From the NCBI RefSeq assembly GCF_001899645.1, contig NZ_MKVV01000063.1, positions 1 through 64,000 of the forward strand: DNA of 64,000 bases. The letters run 5' to 3'. The notes under the pieces are model-generated. The model was given only the letters and a program-made list of their open reading frames with translations. It was not told the origin of the DNA and ran no database searches. The stretch comes from Pseudonocardia sp. 73-21. Lineage in GTDB: Bacteria > Actinomycetota > Actinomycetes > Mycobacteriales > Pseudonocardiaceae. This document shows, piece after piece, positions 7,380 through 15,794 of the stretch. Each line of letters begins with the position of its first letter. The first letter of the stretch is position 1. The position numbers and the translations under genes were made by a program.

Positions 7380-9008
7380 TCAACTCGTGCCGAGCGCGGC
7401 CGCCACCACCTGCTGGGCCTCCTCCTGGATCCGGGCGAGGTGCTCGGGGCCGTGGAAGCTCTCGGCGTAGACCTTGTAGACGTCCTCGGTGCCCGACGGG
7501 CGCGCGGCGAACCAGCCGCCGTCGGTGGTGACCTTGAGCCCGCCCAGCGGTGCCCCGTTGCCCGGCGCCTCGGTGAGCATCGCGGTGATCTTCTCCCCGG
7601 CCAGCTCGTCGGCCGTCACGTCGCTCGCCGACAGCTTCCCCAGCTTCGCCTTGGCCTCCGGCGTGGTGGCCACGTCGATCCGGGCGTAGGCGGGCGAGCC
7701 GAACCTCTCCGTCAGCGTGGCGTAGCGCTGCGACGGGCTCTCACCGGTGACCGCCAGCATCTCCGACGCCAGCAGCGCCAGGATGATGCCGTCCTTGTCG
7801 GTGCTCCACACACCGCCGTCGCGGCGCAGGAACGACGCCCCGGCGCTCTCCTCACCGCCGAAGCCGAGCGATCCGTCGATCAGGCCGGGCACGAACCACT
7901 TGAACCCGACGGGGGTCTCGACGAGCGTCCGGCCGAGGTCGGCGGCCACCCGGTCGATCATCGACGAGCTGACGGCGGTCTTCCCGACGCCCGCGGTGGC
8001 CGACCAGCCGGGTCGGTTCGCGTAGAGGTAGCCGATGGCCACGGCGAGGAAGTGGTTGGGGTTCATCAGCCCGGCGTCGGAGGTGACGATGCCGTGGCGG
8101 TCGGCGTCGGCGTCGTTGCCGGTGGAGATCGGGAACCGGTCCTTCGCCGCGACGAGCGACGCCATCGCGTACGGCGACGAGCAGTCCATGCGGATCTTGC
8201 CGTCCCAGTCGAGCGTCATGAACCCGAACTGCGGGTCGACGTCCGGGTTCACCACGGTCAGATCGATCTTGTGCTGCTCGGCGATGGCGCCCCAGTAGGC
8301 GACGCTGGCCCCGCCGAGGGGGTCGGCGCCGATACGGACGCCGGCGTTGCGGATGGCGTCGAGGTCGACGACCGACGGCAGGTCGGAGACGTACTCGCCG
8401 AGGAAGTCGTAGTTGCCCAGGGCGGCGCGGTCGAGCGTCCGGCGGCGGATGTCGTTGCCGCCCAACAGCTCGTTGGCGCGGTTCGCGATCCAGGTGGTGG
8501 CGTCGGAGTCGGCGGGCCCGCCGTGCGGGGGGTTGTACTTGAAGCCGCCGTCGGCGGGCGGGTTGTGCGACGGGGTGATCACCACACCGTCACCGAGGCC
8601 CGAGACCCTGCCGCGGTTGTGCTGGATGATCGCGTGCGACACCGCCGGGGTCGGGGTGTAACCGTCGGCCGCGTCGACGAGCACGTGCACGTCGTTGGCG
8701 GCGAACACCTCGCACGCGGTGACCCACGCGGGCTCCGACAGCGCGTGCGTGTCCCGTCCGACGAACAGCGGCCCGTCGGTGCCCTGGGCCGCCCGGTACT
8801 CGACGATGGCCTGGCTGGTCGCGGCGATGTGGTCGTCGTTGAACGTGGTGAGCAGCGACGAGCCCCGGTGTCCGGACGTCCCGAACGCCACCCGCTGGGC
8901 CGTGATCGCCGGGTCGGGGTGGAGGTCGTGGTAGGCGTCCAGCAGCTTCCCGACGTCGACGAGGTCGCTCGGCTGGGCGGGGGTTCCGGCGCGGGGATCG
9001 GTCGCCAT
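7380..9008 (-). CDS. pgm: Phosphoglucomutase (alpha-D-glucose type)
   Basis: A protein of 542 residues, the normal length of the bacterial alpha-phosphoglucomutase. It interconverts glucose 1-phosphate and glucose 6-phosphate in glycogen, trehalose and cell-wall sugar metabolism. The phosphoserine loop TPSHNPP has S147, the metal loop NDADADRHG covers 298-306, the sugar-specificity loop GGEESAG covers 384-390 and the phosphate-binding RPSGTED lies near the C-terminus. I took the ATG at 9008 because GGAGAG precedes it by four bases. The long upstream frame is non-coding in character. It ends against the rhodopsin gene at a strong shared hairpin. Confidence 0.95.
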   Translation of the reverse strand: MATDPRAGTPAQPSDLVDVGKLLDAYHDLHPDPAITAQRVAFGTSGHRGSSLLTTFNDDHIAATSQAIVEYRAAQGTDGPLFVGRDTHALSEPAWVTACEVFAANDVHVLVDAADGYTPTPAVSHAIIQHNRGRVSGLGDGVVITPSHNPPADGGFKYNPPHGGPADSDATTWIANRANELLGGNDIRRRTLDRAALGNYDFLGEYVSDLPSVVDLDAIRNAGVRIGADPLGGASVAYWGAIAEQHKIDLTVVNPDVDPQFGFMTLDWDGKIRMDCSSPYAMASLVAAKDRFPISTGNDADADRHGIVTSDAGLMNPNHFLAVAIGYLYANRPGWSATAGVGKTAVSSSMIDRVAADLGRTLVETPVGFKWFVPGLIDGSLGFGGEESAGASFLRRDGGVWSTDKDGIILALLASEMLAVTGESPSQRYATLTERFGSPAYARIDVATTPEAKAKLGKLSASDVTADELAGEKITAMLTEAPGNGAPLGGLKVTTDGGWFAARPSGTEDVYKVYAESFHGPEHLARIQEEAQQVVAAALGTS

Positions 9009-9079
9009 CGGTCTCTCCAAGCTGGGTTCAGGGGCACCGTGCAGATCTCGTGGTCGCCGTGCAGAGGTTATGCCCTCGG

Positions 9080-9097
9080 CGCGGTGATCATCGGTTC
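9080..9097. repeat. 18-bp near-palindromic sequence, copy 1
   Basis: CGCGGTGATCATCGGTTC is centred on TGATCA and lies between pgm and the small 9223 gene. The identical 18 bases occur at 63624-63641. It could be a binding site or an old dispersed repeat. Confidence 0.35.
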
Positions 9098-9222
9098 TGC
9101 ACGGTCGGCCCACCCACCGACCCTGCAGGTCGCGGGACCCCTGCGCGAGGCGCGGCGGAAGTCGGGGTCGCCGGGGGCGGTCCCGACGCGCGCGTGCCGG
9201 TGATCGGGTCCATGGTGGCCCC

Positions 9223-9393
9223 ATGAGTCTCGTGGACAAGGCCAAGGACCTGCTGAGCCGGATCGACGACACGGCCGGCGACGCGCCCGAGCCGAAGGAG
9301 CCCGCCTCCCGGGCGCAGAACGGTGACCCCACCGCCACGACCGGGCCCGGCGTGGCCGAGGGCGGTCCGGCGGAGGAGCAGCAGCTGGACTGA
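9223..9393 (+). CDS. Small acidic disordered protein
   Basis: A 56-residue frame starting SLVDKAKDLLSRIDD and then Pro/Gly/Glu-rich to the end (EEQQLD). The short amphipathic start followed by a disordered tail is reminiscent of small KAKD-type proteins, including the MT0933-like antitoxins, but the match is too short to call. High third-position GC throughout supports coding. No partner toxin gene is visible beside it; the next gene is a convergent LacI regulator. Confidence 0.5.
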   Translation: MSLVDKAKDLLSRIDDTAGDAPEPKEPASRAQNGDPTATTGPGVAEGGPAEEQQLD

Positions 9394-9453
9394 CCGGAAC
9401 CGGTTCTGGCGATCATGGTGGTGGTGGGAGGGCGAGCGGCCATCCGCCCGTGA

Positions 9454-10467
9454 TCACCGCCGTGGTGGGGCCGCCGTCCGGCCCACCACCAGCTCCCCGG
9501 CCAGCGACCGGTGGTGCGGCGGCACCGTGTCCGTGTCGAGCAGCCCCACCACGGCGTCCACGGCGTGGGCTCCGATCTCGGCCACGGGTTGGCGCCAGGT
9601 GGTCAGGCCGATCAGCGGGGTCCGCAGCGGGCCGACGCCGTCGTAGCCGGTGACCGACAGCTCCCCCGGCGCCGCGACGCCGGCCACGGCGAGCGCCTCC
9701 AGCAGCCGCACGGCGTGGAGGTCGCTCGGCGCCATCACCGCCGTCACACCGGGGTGCGCGCGGATCTCCGGGACCAGCCGCGGCACCTCGTCGACGAGCC
9801 CGCCCGCCACCTCGACGACCTCGACGCCGCGCTCCCGCAGCCGCCGAGCCATCGCCGCCGTGCGCGGCGCCATCGTCAGGGACCGACCGGGCGGCAGCCC
9901 GATCACCGCGACGCGGTGGTGACCGAGATCCGCGACGTGGTCGGCCAGCCCGGCGCCGCCCGCGTCCTCGTCGCAGAAGACGCTGGTGACGTCGGCGTGG
10001 GTCTCCGGCCGCCCGGCCACCACCGTGGGGATGCGGGCGGCGAACGTGGCGACGTCGGATGCGGGCAGCAGGCCGCTGCACACGACGAGCCCCTCCACCT
10101 GCAGCTGCACCAGCGTCTCCAGCGCGTGCCGCTCCTCCGCGAGCTCGAAACGACCCGATCCGGTGGCCGTGACGACGCGGTAGCCGTGGTGCGACGCACG
10201 CTCCTGCATGGCGGTGAGCACGTGGCCGTAGAACGGGGTGGCGGCGTCGCGGACGAACACGCCGACCGTGTAGGTCCGGCGCGCCACCATCGCCCGCGCC
10301 GTCGCGTTGACGACGTAGCCGAGCTCCGCCGCCGCGGCGAGCACGCGCTCACGGGTCCGCGTGCCGACGCTGCCCTGCCCGGTGAACACCCGCGACACCA
10401 CCGACTTCGACACCCCGGCCGCGCGGGCGACGTCGATGATGGTGGGGTTGCGCGCGCGGTCGCTCAC
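9454..10467 (-). CDS. LacI-family transcriptional regulator
   Basis: A protein of 337 residues. The N-terminal helix-turn-helix TIIDVARAAGVSKSVVSRVF and the following hinge helix are typical LacI. The rest is a periplasmic-binding-protein-like sugar-sensing domain with TYTVGVFV at its start and SVTGYDGV near the end. It should repress sugar-use genes and release DNA on binding a sugar or sugar phosphate. I chose the GTG at 10467 because it overlaps the HAD-phosphatase stop by four bases (GTGA), giving translational coupling. The longer upstream frame adds an Arg/Gly-rich tail with no family match. No sugar transporter lies nearby; the target genes are unknown. Confidence 0.88.
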   Translation of the reverse strand: MSDRARNPTIIDVARAAGVSKSVVSRVFTGQGSVGTRTRERVLAAAAELGYVVNATARAMVARRTYTVGVFVRDAATPFYGHVLTAMQERASHHGYRVVTATGSGRFELAEERHALETLVQLQVEGLVVCSGLLPASDVATFAARIPTVVAGRPETHADVTSVFCDEDAGGAGLADHVADLGHHRVAVIGLPPGRSLTMAPRTAAMARRLRERGVEVVEVAGGLVDEVPRLVPEIRAHPGVTAVMAPSDLHAVRLLEALAVAGVAAPGELSVTGYDGVGPLRTPLIGLTTWRQPVAEIGAHAVDAVVGLLDTDTVPPHHRSLAGELVVGRTAAPPRR

Positions 10468-11057
10468 CCGCGGGCCACGACGCCCAGGGCCGTCTCGGGA
10501 TCGACCCACACGTGCGCGTCCCAACCGTGGGCGCGGGCCGCCTCGACGTTCTCCGTGCGGTCGTCGAAGAACACGACGTCACCCGGCGACGTGCCGTAGA
10601 CGGCGTCGGCGTGCGCGTAGATCTCCGGCTCGGGTTTGAGCAGGGCCGCGTCGGCGGAGAACACCAGGTGCACGACCTGCGCACTCCACGACGCCGCCCG
10701 CACCGCCGCCGCGAGCGGCGCGGGCGCGTTCGACAGGACGCACAGCCGCACGCCGTCCCGGGTCAGCCGGTCGAGCAGGGCCCCGCTCGACGGCGGGAGC
10801 GTCGACCACTTGGTGGAGTCGAGGTGCTCGAGCCGGGCGAGCAGATCGCGCTCCGGGGTCCGCCCCAGCCCTTCGAGGACGGCCGTCCAGTACGCCGCGG
10901 CCGGGTCTCCGCGGTCGTACGCCTTGCGCGGAGGCCAGTAGGCGGCGGCCAGCTCGTCCTCGGAGACCCGGAGCTCCGACGCGAGCCGCGGCAGCACACC
11001 CGTGGAGGGCACGAGGACCTCGCCGAGGTCGAACACGACCGTCAGGGAACGTTCCAC
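10464..11057 (-). CDS. HAD-superfamily hydrolase (YihX-like phosphatase)
   Basis: A protein of 197 residues. Motif I is VFDLGEVL, with a Gly where most HADs have the second Asp, as in the FDLGNV motif of the glucose-1-phosphate phosphatase YihX. Motif II is LCVLSNAP, motif III has the Lys of LLKPEPEIY, and motif IV is FFDDRTENV. It should remove a phosphate from a small metabolite. The stop overlaps the LacI gene start by four bases, so the two are co-expressed. With pgm 1.5 kb away, a glucose-phosphate role is tempting, but that is inference. Start is GTG 11057. PP2C diverges upstream, with 104 bases between. Confidence 0.82.
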   Translation of the reverse strand: MERSLTVVFDLGEVLVPSTGVLPRLASELRVSEDELAAAYWPPRKAYDRGDPAAAYWTAVLEGLGRTPERDLLARLEHLDSTKWSTLPPSSGALLDRLTRDGVRLCVLSNAPAPLAAAVRAASWSAQVVHLVFSADAALLKPEPEIYAHADAVYGTSPGDVVFFDDRTENVEAARAHGWDAHVWVDPETALGVVARG

Positions 11058-11161
11058 CTCGCGACCGTACCTCGCGGTGCGACCAGGCTCACGGCGAATC
11101 CACAGGTTCTTCCCAGACAGCCGTCGCACGCTGGAGGAACGCGCGAAACAGGAGGTCCACG

Positions 11162-11968
11162 ATGCGACCCGACACCCGTCCCGCCACCGGCTCGGCCAGC
11201 GACCGCGGCCGCCGACGGCACGCCGCCGACGCGGTGGCCGTGATCCCGGGGCCGGACGGGCTGGGCGTCGCCGTGGCCGACGGGATCGCCGACTCCGCCG
11301 CAGCGGCCCTGGCCGCGCGCGTCGCCGCCGACGCGGGCGCCGCGACGGCCGCCCACGACGGCGCGGTCGCGGCTCTGCTCGCGGCGGGTGAGGCGGTGCG
11401 GGCCGAGGGGAAGGGCGACGCCGTCATGGTCGTCGCCGCCGTGCGGCCCGGCTGGTGCGAGATCGCGTGGGTGGGCGACTGTCGGGTGTACCTCTGGGAC
11501 AGTGCCGACGCACTCCGCTCCGCGGAGGCGCCCGGCGGCGCAGCGACCGTTCGTCTGCTCACCACCGACCAGACGGCGGCCCAGGCCGTCCGCGACACCG
11601 GCGGGACACCGCCGCGCAGCTGGGAGAACGTCGTGCTGGAGACCGTCGGGACGGCAACGGCGGACACGCTCGGTCACCGGGAGGTGCCGCCCGCCGTCGG
11701 CCGGCTCGCGCTCCTCACCGACGGGGTGCACCACGAACTGTCCGACGGTGAGATCGGGGCGGTGCTGGAGCGGGCGCCCGATGTCGCGTCCGCCGCACGC
11801 TTCCTCACCGACGCCGCCCTGCTGGGCGGGGCGGGCGACAACGCCAGCGCCACCGTGGTCGACATCCCGATCCTGCCGGGTGCGACGCGGCCGGTCGGGA
11901 ACACCAACCCGCGGATGCCGGCCGTCGTGCCGTCACACCCCGCGGCCCGCGAGGGTGACGTTGCGTAG
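11162..11968 (+). CDS. PP2C-type Ser/Thr protein phosphatase
   Basis: A protein of 268 residues. The family's metal and structural motifs appear in order: VAVADG near residue 36-41, WVGDCRVYLW, LLTTDQT, LALLTDGV and GDNASATVVDI near the end. PP2C enzymes use two metal ions to remove phosphate from Ser/Thr residues and often oppose Hanks-type kinases. No kinase gene is adjacent. After the catalytic domain comes a Pro-rich tail of about 30 residues with no membrane segment, so it should be cytosolic. AGGAGG precedes ATG 11162. The start region is shared with the divergent HAD gene. Confidence 0.85.
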   Translation: MRPDTRPATGSASDRGRRRHAADAVAVIPGPDGLGVAVADGIADSAAAALAARVAADAGAATAAHDGAVAALLAAGEAVRAEGKGDAVMVVAAVRPGWCEIAWVGDCRVYLWDSADALRSAEAPGGAATVRLLTTDQTAAQAVRDTGGTPPRSWENVVLETVGTATADTLGHREVPPAVGRLALLTDGVHHELSDGEIGAVLERAPDVASAARFLTDAALLGGAGDNASATVVDIPILPGATRPVGNTNPRMPAVVPSHPAAREGDVA

Positions 11969-12361
11969 TCAGGCCGAGAGGCGCTGCTGAGGGATGCGCA
12001 GGTGCAGCGGAAGGGCCGACGACGGCGTGTTGTCGGTGGTCAGGTGGAAGTGCCCGCTGCGGGAGCGGCTGCAGCGGTAGGCGCGCAGCCGGTTGGCGCC
12101 GAGCGCCTCCAGCTCACGGGCTGCAGCCTCGGCGTCCTCGCGGGTGCCGTAGATGACCTTGCCGTTCGTGCCGCGGCTCTGCCGCAGGGGAACGGTGCCG
12201 GCGAGCTCCGCGCGGCTGGGCGTGCAGAACACGGGGCGACCGCTGTTGGCCAGGCGCGCGTGCCGGATGAGGACCTCGCCGCGGGCGGCGTCACGCACCC
12301 CCCGCTGCTGCGGGATGACGGGGCTGGTGGGTGCTTCGGGACCCTGTGCTGCCTCGTGCAT
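11969..12361 (-). CDS. Small conserved hypothetical protein
   Basis: A protein of 130 residues with a disordered N-terminal third and a compact C-terminal region (GKVIYGTREDAEAAARELEALG, then RLRAYRCSRSRSGHFHLTT). That strand-helix-strand block, with a single Cys and a His pair, resembles small actinobacterial and phage proteins of unknown function, possibly nucleic-acid binding given the high charge. ATG 12361 has GGAGG upstream and fixes the start. Its stop touches that of the convergent PP2C gene. Confidence 0.6.
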   Translation of the reverse strand: MHEAAQGPEAPTSPVIPQQRGVRDAARGEVLIRHARLANSGRPVFCTPSRAELAGTVPLRQSRGTNGKVIYGTREDAEAAARELEALGANRLRAYRCSRSRSGHFHLTTDNTPSSALPLHLRIPQQRLSA

Positions 12362-12551
12362 GTCGGCCTCCTTCGTCGCGGATCTACCTTCAGATCGCGT
12401 GCCACCCACCCTGCCGTTATCCAGCCGGAAAGGGGATACCACCATCGTGTCGTTTTATAGTGGGCATCACGGTGGGTGACCTGTGGACAACTCCCCCGCC
12501 GGACGCCTCCCGCGTCGGTCGCCGTCGGTGCCTGGCCCTAACTTGTGGGTC
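12362..12551. promoter_or_regulatory. Divergent upstream region of the recCBD operon
   Basis: The gap holds a good -10-like hexamer TATAGT at 12456-12461 on the plus strand, with GGAAAGGGGATACC about 20 bases before it. Small TATCC/GGATA arms (12418-12422, 12434-12438) could be an operator. No consensus -35 was seen. It is the likely promoter zone of recC and perhaps of the minus-strand 12361 gene. Confidence 0.4.
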
Positions 12552-15500
12552 ATGACCTTCCAGGTGCACCGCGCTGAGCGGGCCGGCCCGCTCGCCGACG
12601 CGCTGGGCGCCCTGCTGTCCGAGCCGCTGCCCGATCCCTTCGCCACCGAGGTGGTGGCGGTCCCGGCCAAGGGTGTGGAGCGCTGGCTCGCGCAGCGGCT
12701 GTCGCACCGGCTGGGCGCGGGGGCGGAGGCCGACGGGATCTGCGCCGGGGTCGCGTTCCCCTCCCCCGGCTCGGTCCTCGACGCGGCGGTCGACGCGGCC
12801 GCGGGCGTCGACCCGGCCGAGGACCCGTGGCGGCCGTCGCGGGCGGTGTGGCCGCTGCTGGAGGTCGTCGACGAGAGCGCCGGGCAGGCCTGGTGCGCGC
12901 CGCTGGGCACCCACCTGCACGGGGATCGGCGCGGCCGCCGCTACGCCACCGCGCGGCGGCTGGCCGAGCTGTTCGCCTCCTACGCGGCGTTCCGGCCGGA
13001 GATGGTGCGGGGATGGGCCGTCGGCCTCGACGGCGTGCCGCCGGACCTGGCCTGGCAGCCCGAGCTGTGGCGGCGGCTGCGGGCACGCATCGGCGTGCCC
13101 GGTCCGGCCGAACGGCTGGCCACGGCGTGTGAGGTGCTGCGCAGCGATCCAGGGGTGGCGCGGCTGCCGTCGCGGATCTCGGTGTTCGGGGCCACCCGCC
13201 TCGGCGCCGACGAGCTGGCGGTACTGGCCGCCCTGTCCGAGCACCGCGACGTGCACCTGTGGCTGCCCCATCCCTCGCCCGCGTTGTGGGAGCGGGTGGC
13301 GAACGCCGGGGGCGTGCCGCTGCGCCGCGCCGAGGCGGGTCTGGTGGCGGCGCACCCGCTGCTGTCGTCGCTGGGCCGTGATGTGCGCGAGCTGCAGGTG
13401 CGTCTGCTGGCCGCCGCGCCCGGGCTCGTCCACCACCATCACGCCGGGCCGGAGCCGGCCCCCACCCTGCTCGGGCGGTTGCAGCGGGATCTGCGCGACG
13501 ACCACCGGTCCCCGCCGGCCCCGATCGACCCCGGGGACGAGAGCATCCGCGTGCACTCGTGCCACGGCCCCGACCGGCAGGTCGAGGTGCTGCGCGAGAT
13601 CGTCCTCGGGCTGCTGGAGGCCGACCCCACGCTCGAGCCCCGCGACATCGCCGTCATGTGCCCCGACATCGAGACGTTCGCGCCGCTGGTCTCGGCCGCG
13701 TTCGGCGACGGCGGTCCCACCGCGCACCCCGGCCGGCAGCTCGCCGTGCGCCTGGCCGATCGAGCGCTGCGACAGCTCAACCCGTTGCTGGACACGGTGT
13801 CGCGGCTGCTGGAGCTGGCCGGGGCGCGGCTCACGGCGTCGGAGGTGCTGGACCTGCTGGCGTCGGGCCCGGTGCGCCACCGCTTCCGGCTCGACGACGA
13901 CGATCTCGACCGGCTGCGGGAGCTGGCCACGTCGTCCGGGGTGAGGTGGGGGCTCGACGGCGCCCACCGCGCGCCCTACCGGCTCGACGGGTTCGGCCAG
14001 AACACCTGGGCGGCGGGCCTCGACCGGCTGCTGCTGGGCGTCACGATGTCCGGAGCCGATCACACCTGGCTGGGCACGGCGCTGCCGCTGGCCGAGCTGG
14101 AGTCGGGCGACACCGAGCGCATCGGACGGCTCGCGGAGTTCGTCGACCGGCTGGCCACGGTGCTGGGCGGGTTGTCGGGCGAGCAGCCACTGACGGCGTG
14201 GATCGAGGCGCTCACCCGCGGGCTCGACCTGCTCACCGACACCACGCCCACCGACGCCTGGCAGGCCGCGCAGGCCCGCTCGGAGCTCGCCGAGGCCGCC
14301 CGTGCCGCCGGCCCGCACGCCTCGGGGGTGCCGCTCGGCCTCGCCGACGTGCGCGGGCTGCTGGCGGAGCGGCTGCGCGGGCGGCCGAGCCGCTCCAACT
14401 TCCGCACCGGCGCGCTGACGGTCGCCACGATGGTCCCGATGCGCTCGGTGCCCCATCGCGTGGTGTGCCTGCTCGGGCTCGACGACGGCGCGTTCCCGCG
14501 CGCCGGCATCGTCGACGGCGACGACGTGCTGGCCCGCGACCCGCACGTCGGCGAGCGCGATCCCCGCAGCGAGGACCGCCAGCTACTGCTCGACGCCATC
14601 TGCGCGGCGGGCGAGCGGCTCGTCGTCATCCACTCGGGAGCCGACGAGCGCACCGGGGCACGCCGGCCGCCCGCGGTACCGCTCGGCGAGGTGCTGGACG
14701 CGATCGGGCCGGTGGAGGGGGTGGTCGTGCGCCACCCGCTGCAACCGTTCGACCCGCGCAACTTCACCCCGGGGCGGCCGTTCAGCTTCGACCGCGTCGA
14801 GCTGGCCGGGGCGCGGGCCGCGGCCGCGCCGAAGGCCGCTCCCCCGGCGTTCGTGGTGGCGCCGCTCGCCCCCGTCGTCGCCGACACCGTGGCGCTCGAC
14901 GACCTCGTCTCGTTCCTGGAGCACCCGGTGAAGGGCTTCCTGCGCCAGCGCGTGGGGCTCTCGCTCTTCGCGGGCGACGACGAGCCGGCCGACGCACTGC
15001 CCGTCGAGCCGAACGGGCTGGCCACCTGGGCCATCGGCGACCGGCTGCTGCGCGACCGGCTCGCCGGGCTCGACCTCGACCGCTGCCGGCAGGCCGAGTG
15101 GCGCCGCGGCGAGCTGCCGCCCGGAGCGCTGGGCGACGCGCTGCTCACCCGGGTGCTCGACGACGTGGAACCGCTGGTCGCGGCGGCCGCCGCGGTGCGC
15201 CGCGGCGAGGCCGACGACCGCGATGTCGACGTCACGCTGCCCGACGGCACGCGGGTGGCCGGCACGCTCGGCGGCCTGCACGAGCACACGCTGCTGCGCG
15301 TCGAGTTCTCCCGGCTCGCCCCCAAGCAGCGGGTCCGGGCGTGGGTGCGGCTGCTGGCGCTCACGGCCACCACGGGCGATCCGTGGCGCGCGGTCACGCT
15401 CGGCCGCGGCACGCGGTTCGGGCTGGCGATGGCCACCGTGGGCCCGGTGGGCCGGGAACCCGCCGTGGCCACCCTCGCCGATCTGGTCGAGCTCTACCGC

Positions 15501-15794
15501 GAGGGCCTGCGGGAGCCGCTACCGCTCACCACGCAGGGCGGGCACGCCTACGCGAGGACCCGCTCGGGCGGCGGCCCCGACGACGCCCTGGCCGAGGCGA
15601 TGCGGCTGTGGAGCACCGGCGCGGGCGCCGAACGGGCCGACGACGCCCACGTCCGCGTGTGGGGCACCGCCGCCCCGCCCGGGGTGATCGCCGGTCCACC
15701 GGGCCCGGCGGGCGGTGAGCCCACCCGGTTCGGATCGCTCGCCCTGCGGCTCTGGTCGCCCCTGTTGATCTCGGAAGAGGTGGTGCGCCGATGA
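12552..15794 (+). CDS. recC: Exodeoxyribonuclease V subunit gamma, RecC
   Basis: A protein of 1080 residues, the size and pattern of actinobacterial RecC: a helicase-like core without functional ATP motifs, followed by a nuclease-like C-terminal domain. In RecBCD it holds the two motors together, splits the duplex and scans for Chi. Familiar RecC blocks are FATEVVAVPAKGVERWLAQRLSHRLG at the start, IRVHSCHGPDRQVEVLREIVL in the middle, then PMRSVPHRVVCLLGLDDGAFPR and DDLVSFLEHPVKGFLRQRV. ATG 12552 starts the family-conserved TFQVHRAER segment; the in-frame start at 12483 would add an unrelated polar tail. The stop overlaps recB by four bases (ATGA). The gene order recC-recB-recD is that seen in mycobacteria. 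Confidence 0.93.
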   Translation: MTFQVHRAERAGPLADALGALLSEPLPDPFATEVVAVPAKGVERWLAQRLSHRLGAGAEADGICAGVAFPSPGSVLDAAVDAAAGVDPAEDPWRPSRAVWPLLEVVDESAGQAWCAPLGTHLHGDRRGRRYATARRLAELFASYAAFRPEMVRGWAVGLDGVPPDLAWQPELWRRLRARIGVPGPAERLATACEVLRSDPGVARLPSRISVFGATRLGADELAVLAALSEHRDVHLWLPHPSPALWERVANAGGVPLRRAEAGLVAAHPLLSSLGRDVRELQVRLLAAAPGLVHHHHAGPEPAPTLLGRLQRDLRDDHRSPPAPIDPGDESIRVHSCHGPDRQVEVLREIVLGLLEADPTLEPRDIAVMCPDIETFAPLVSAAFGDGGPTAHPGRQLAVRLADRALRQLNPLLDTVSRLLELAGARLTASEVLDLLASGPVRHRFRLDDDDLDRLRELATSSGVRWGLDGAHRAPYRLDGFGQNTWAAGLDRLLLGVTMSGADHTWLGTALPLAELESGDTERIGRLAEFVDRLATVLGGLSGEQPLTAWIEALTRGLDLLTDTTPTDAWQAAQARSELAEAARAAGPHASGVPLGLADVRGLLAERLRGRPSRSNFRTGALTVATMVPMRSVPHRVVCLLGLDDGAFPRAGIVDGDDVLARDPHVGERDPRSEDRQLLLDAICAAGERLVVIHSGADERTGARRPPAVPLGEVLDAIGPVEGVVVRHPLQPFDPRNFTPGRPFSFDRVELAGARAAAAPKAAPPAFVVAPLAPVVADTVALDDLVSFLEHPVKGFLRQRVGLSLFAGDDEPADALPVEPNGLATWAIGDRLLRDRLAGLDLDRCRQAEWRRGELPPGALGDALLTRVLDDVEPLVAAAAAVRRGEADDRDVDVTLPDGTRVAGTLGGLHEHTLLRVEFSRLAPKQRVRAWVRLLALTATTGDPWRAVTLGRGTRFGLAMATVGPVGREPAVATLADLVELYREGLREPLPLTTQGGHAYARTRSGGGPDDALAEAMRLWSTGAGAERADDAHVRVWGTAAPPGVIAGPPGPAGGEPTRFGSLALRLWSPLLISEEVVRR

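Noticed and set aside
7380..9443. Phosphoglucomutase with a 140-residue longer start
   Set aside because: The extra part is out of character, covers the 9223 gene on the other strand, and the ATG at 9008 has a ribosome site and family fit.
12483..12551. RecC start at 12483
   Set aside because: It adds a polar segment unlike RecC; ATG 12552 starts the conserved block.
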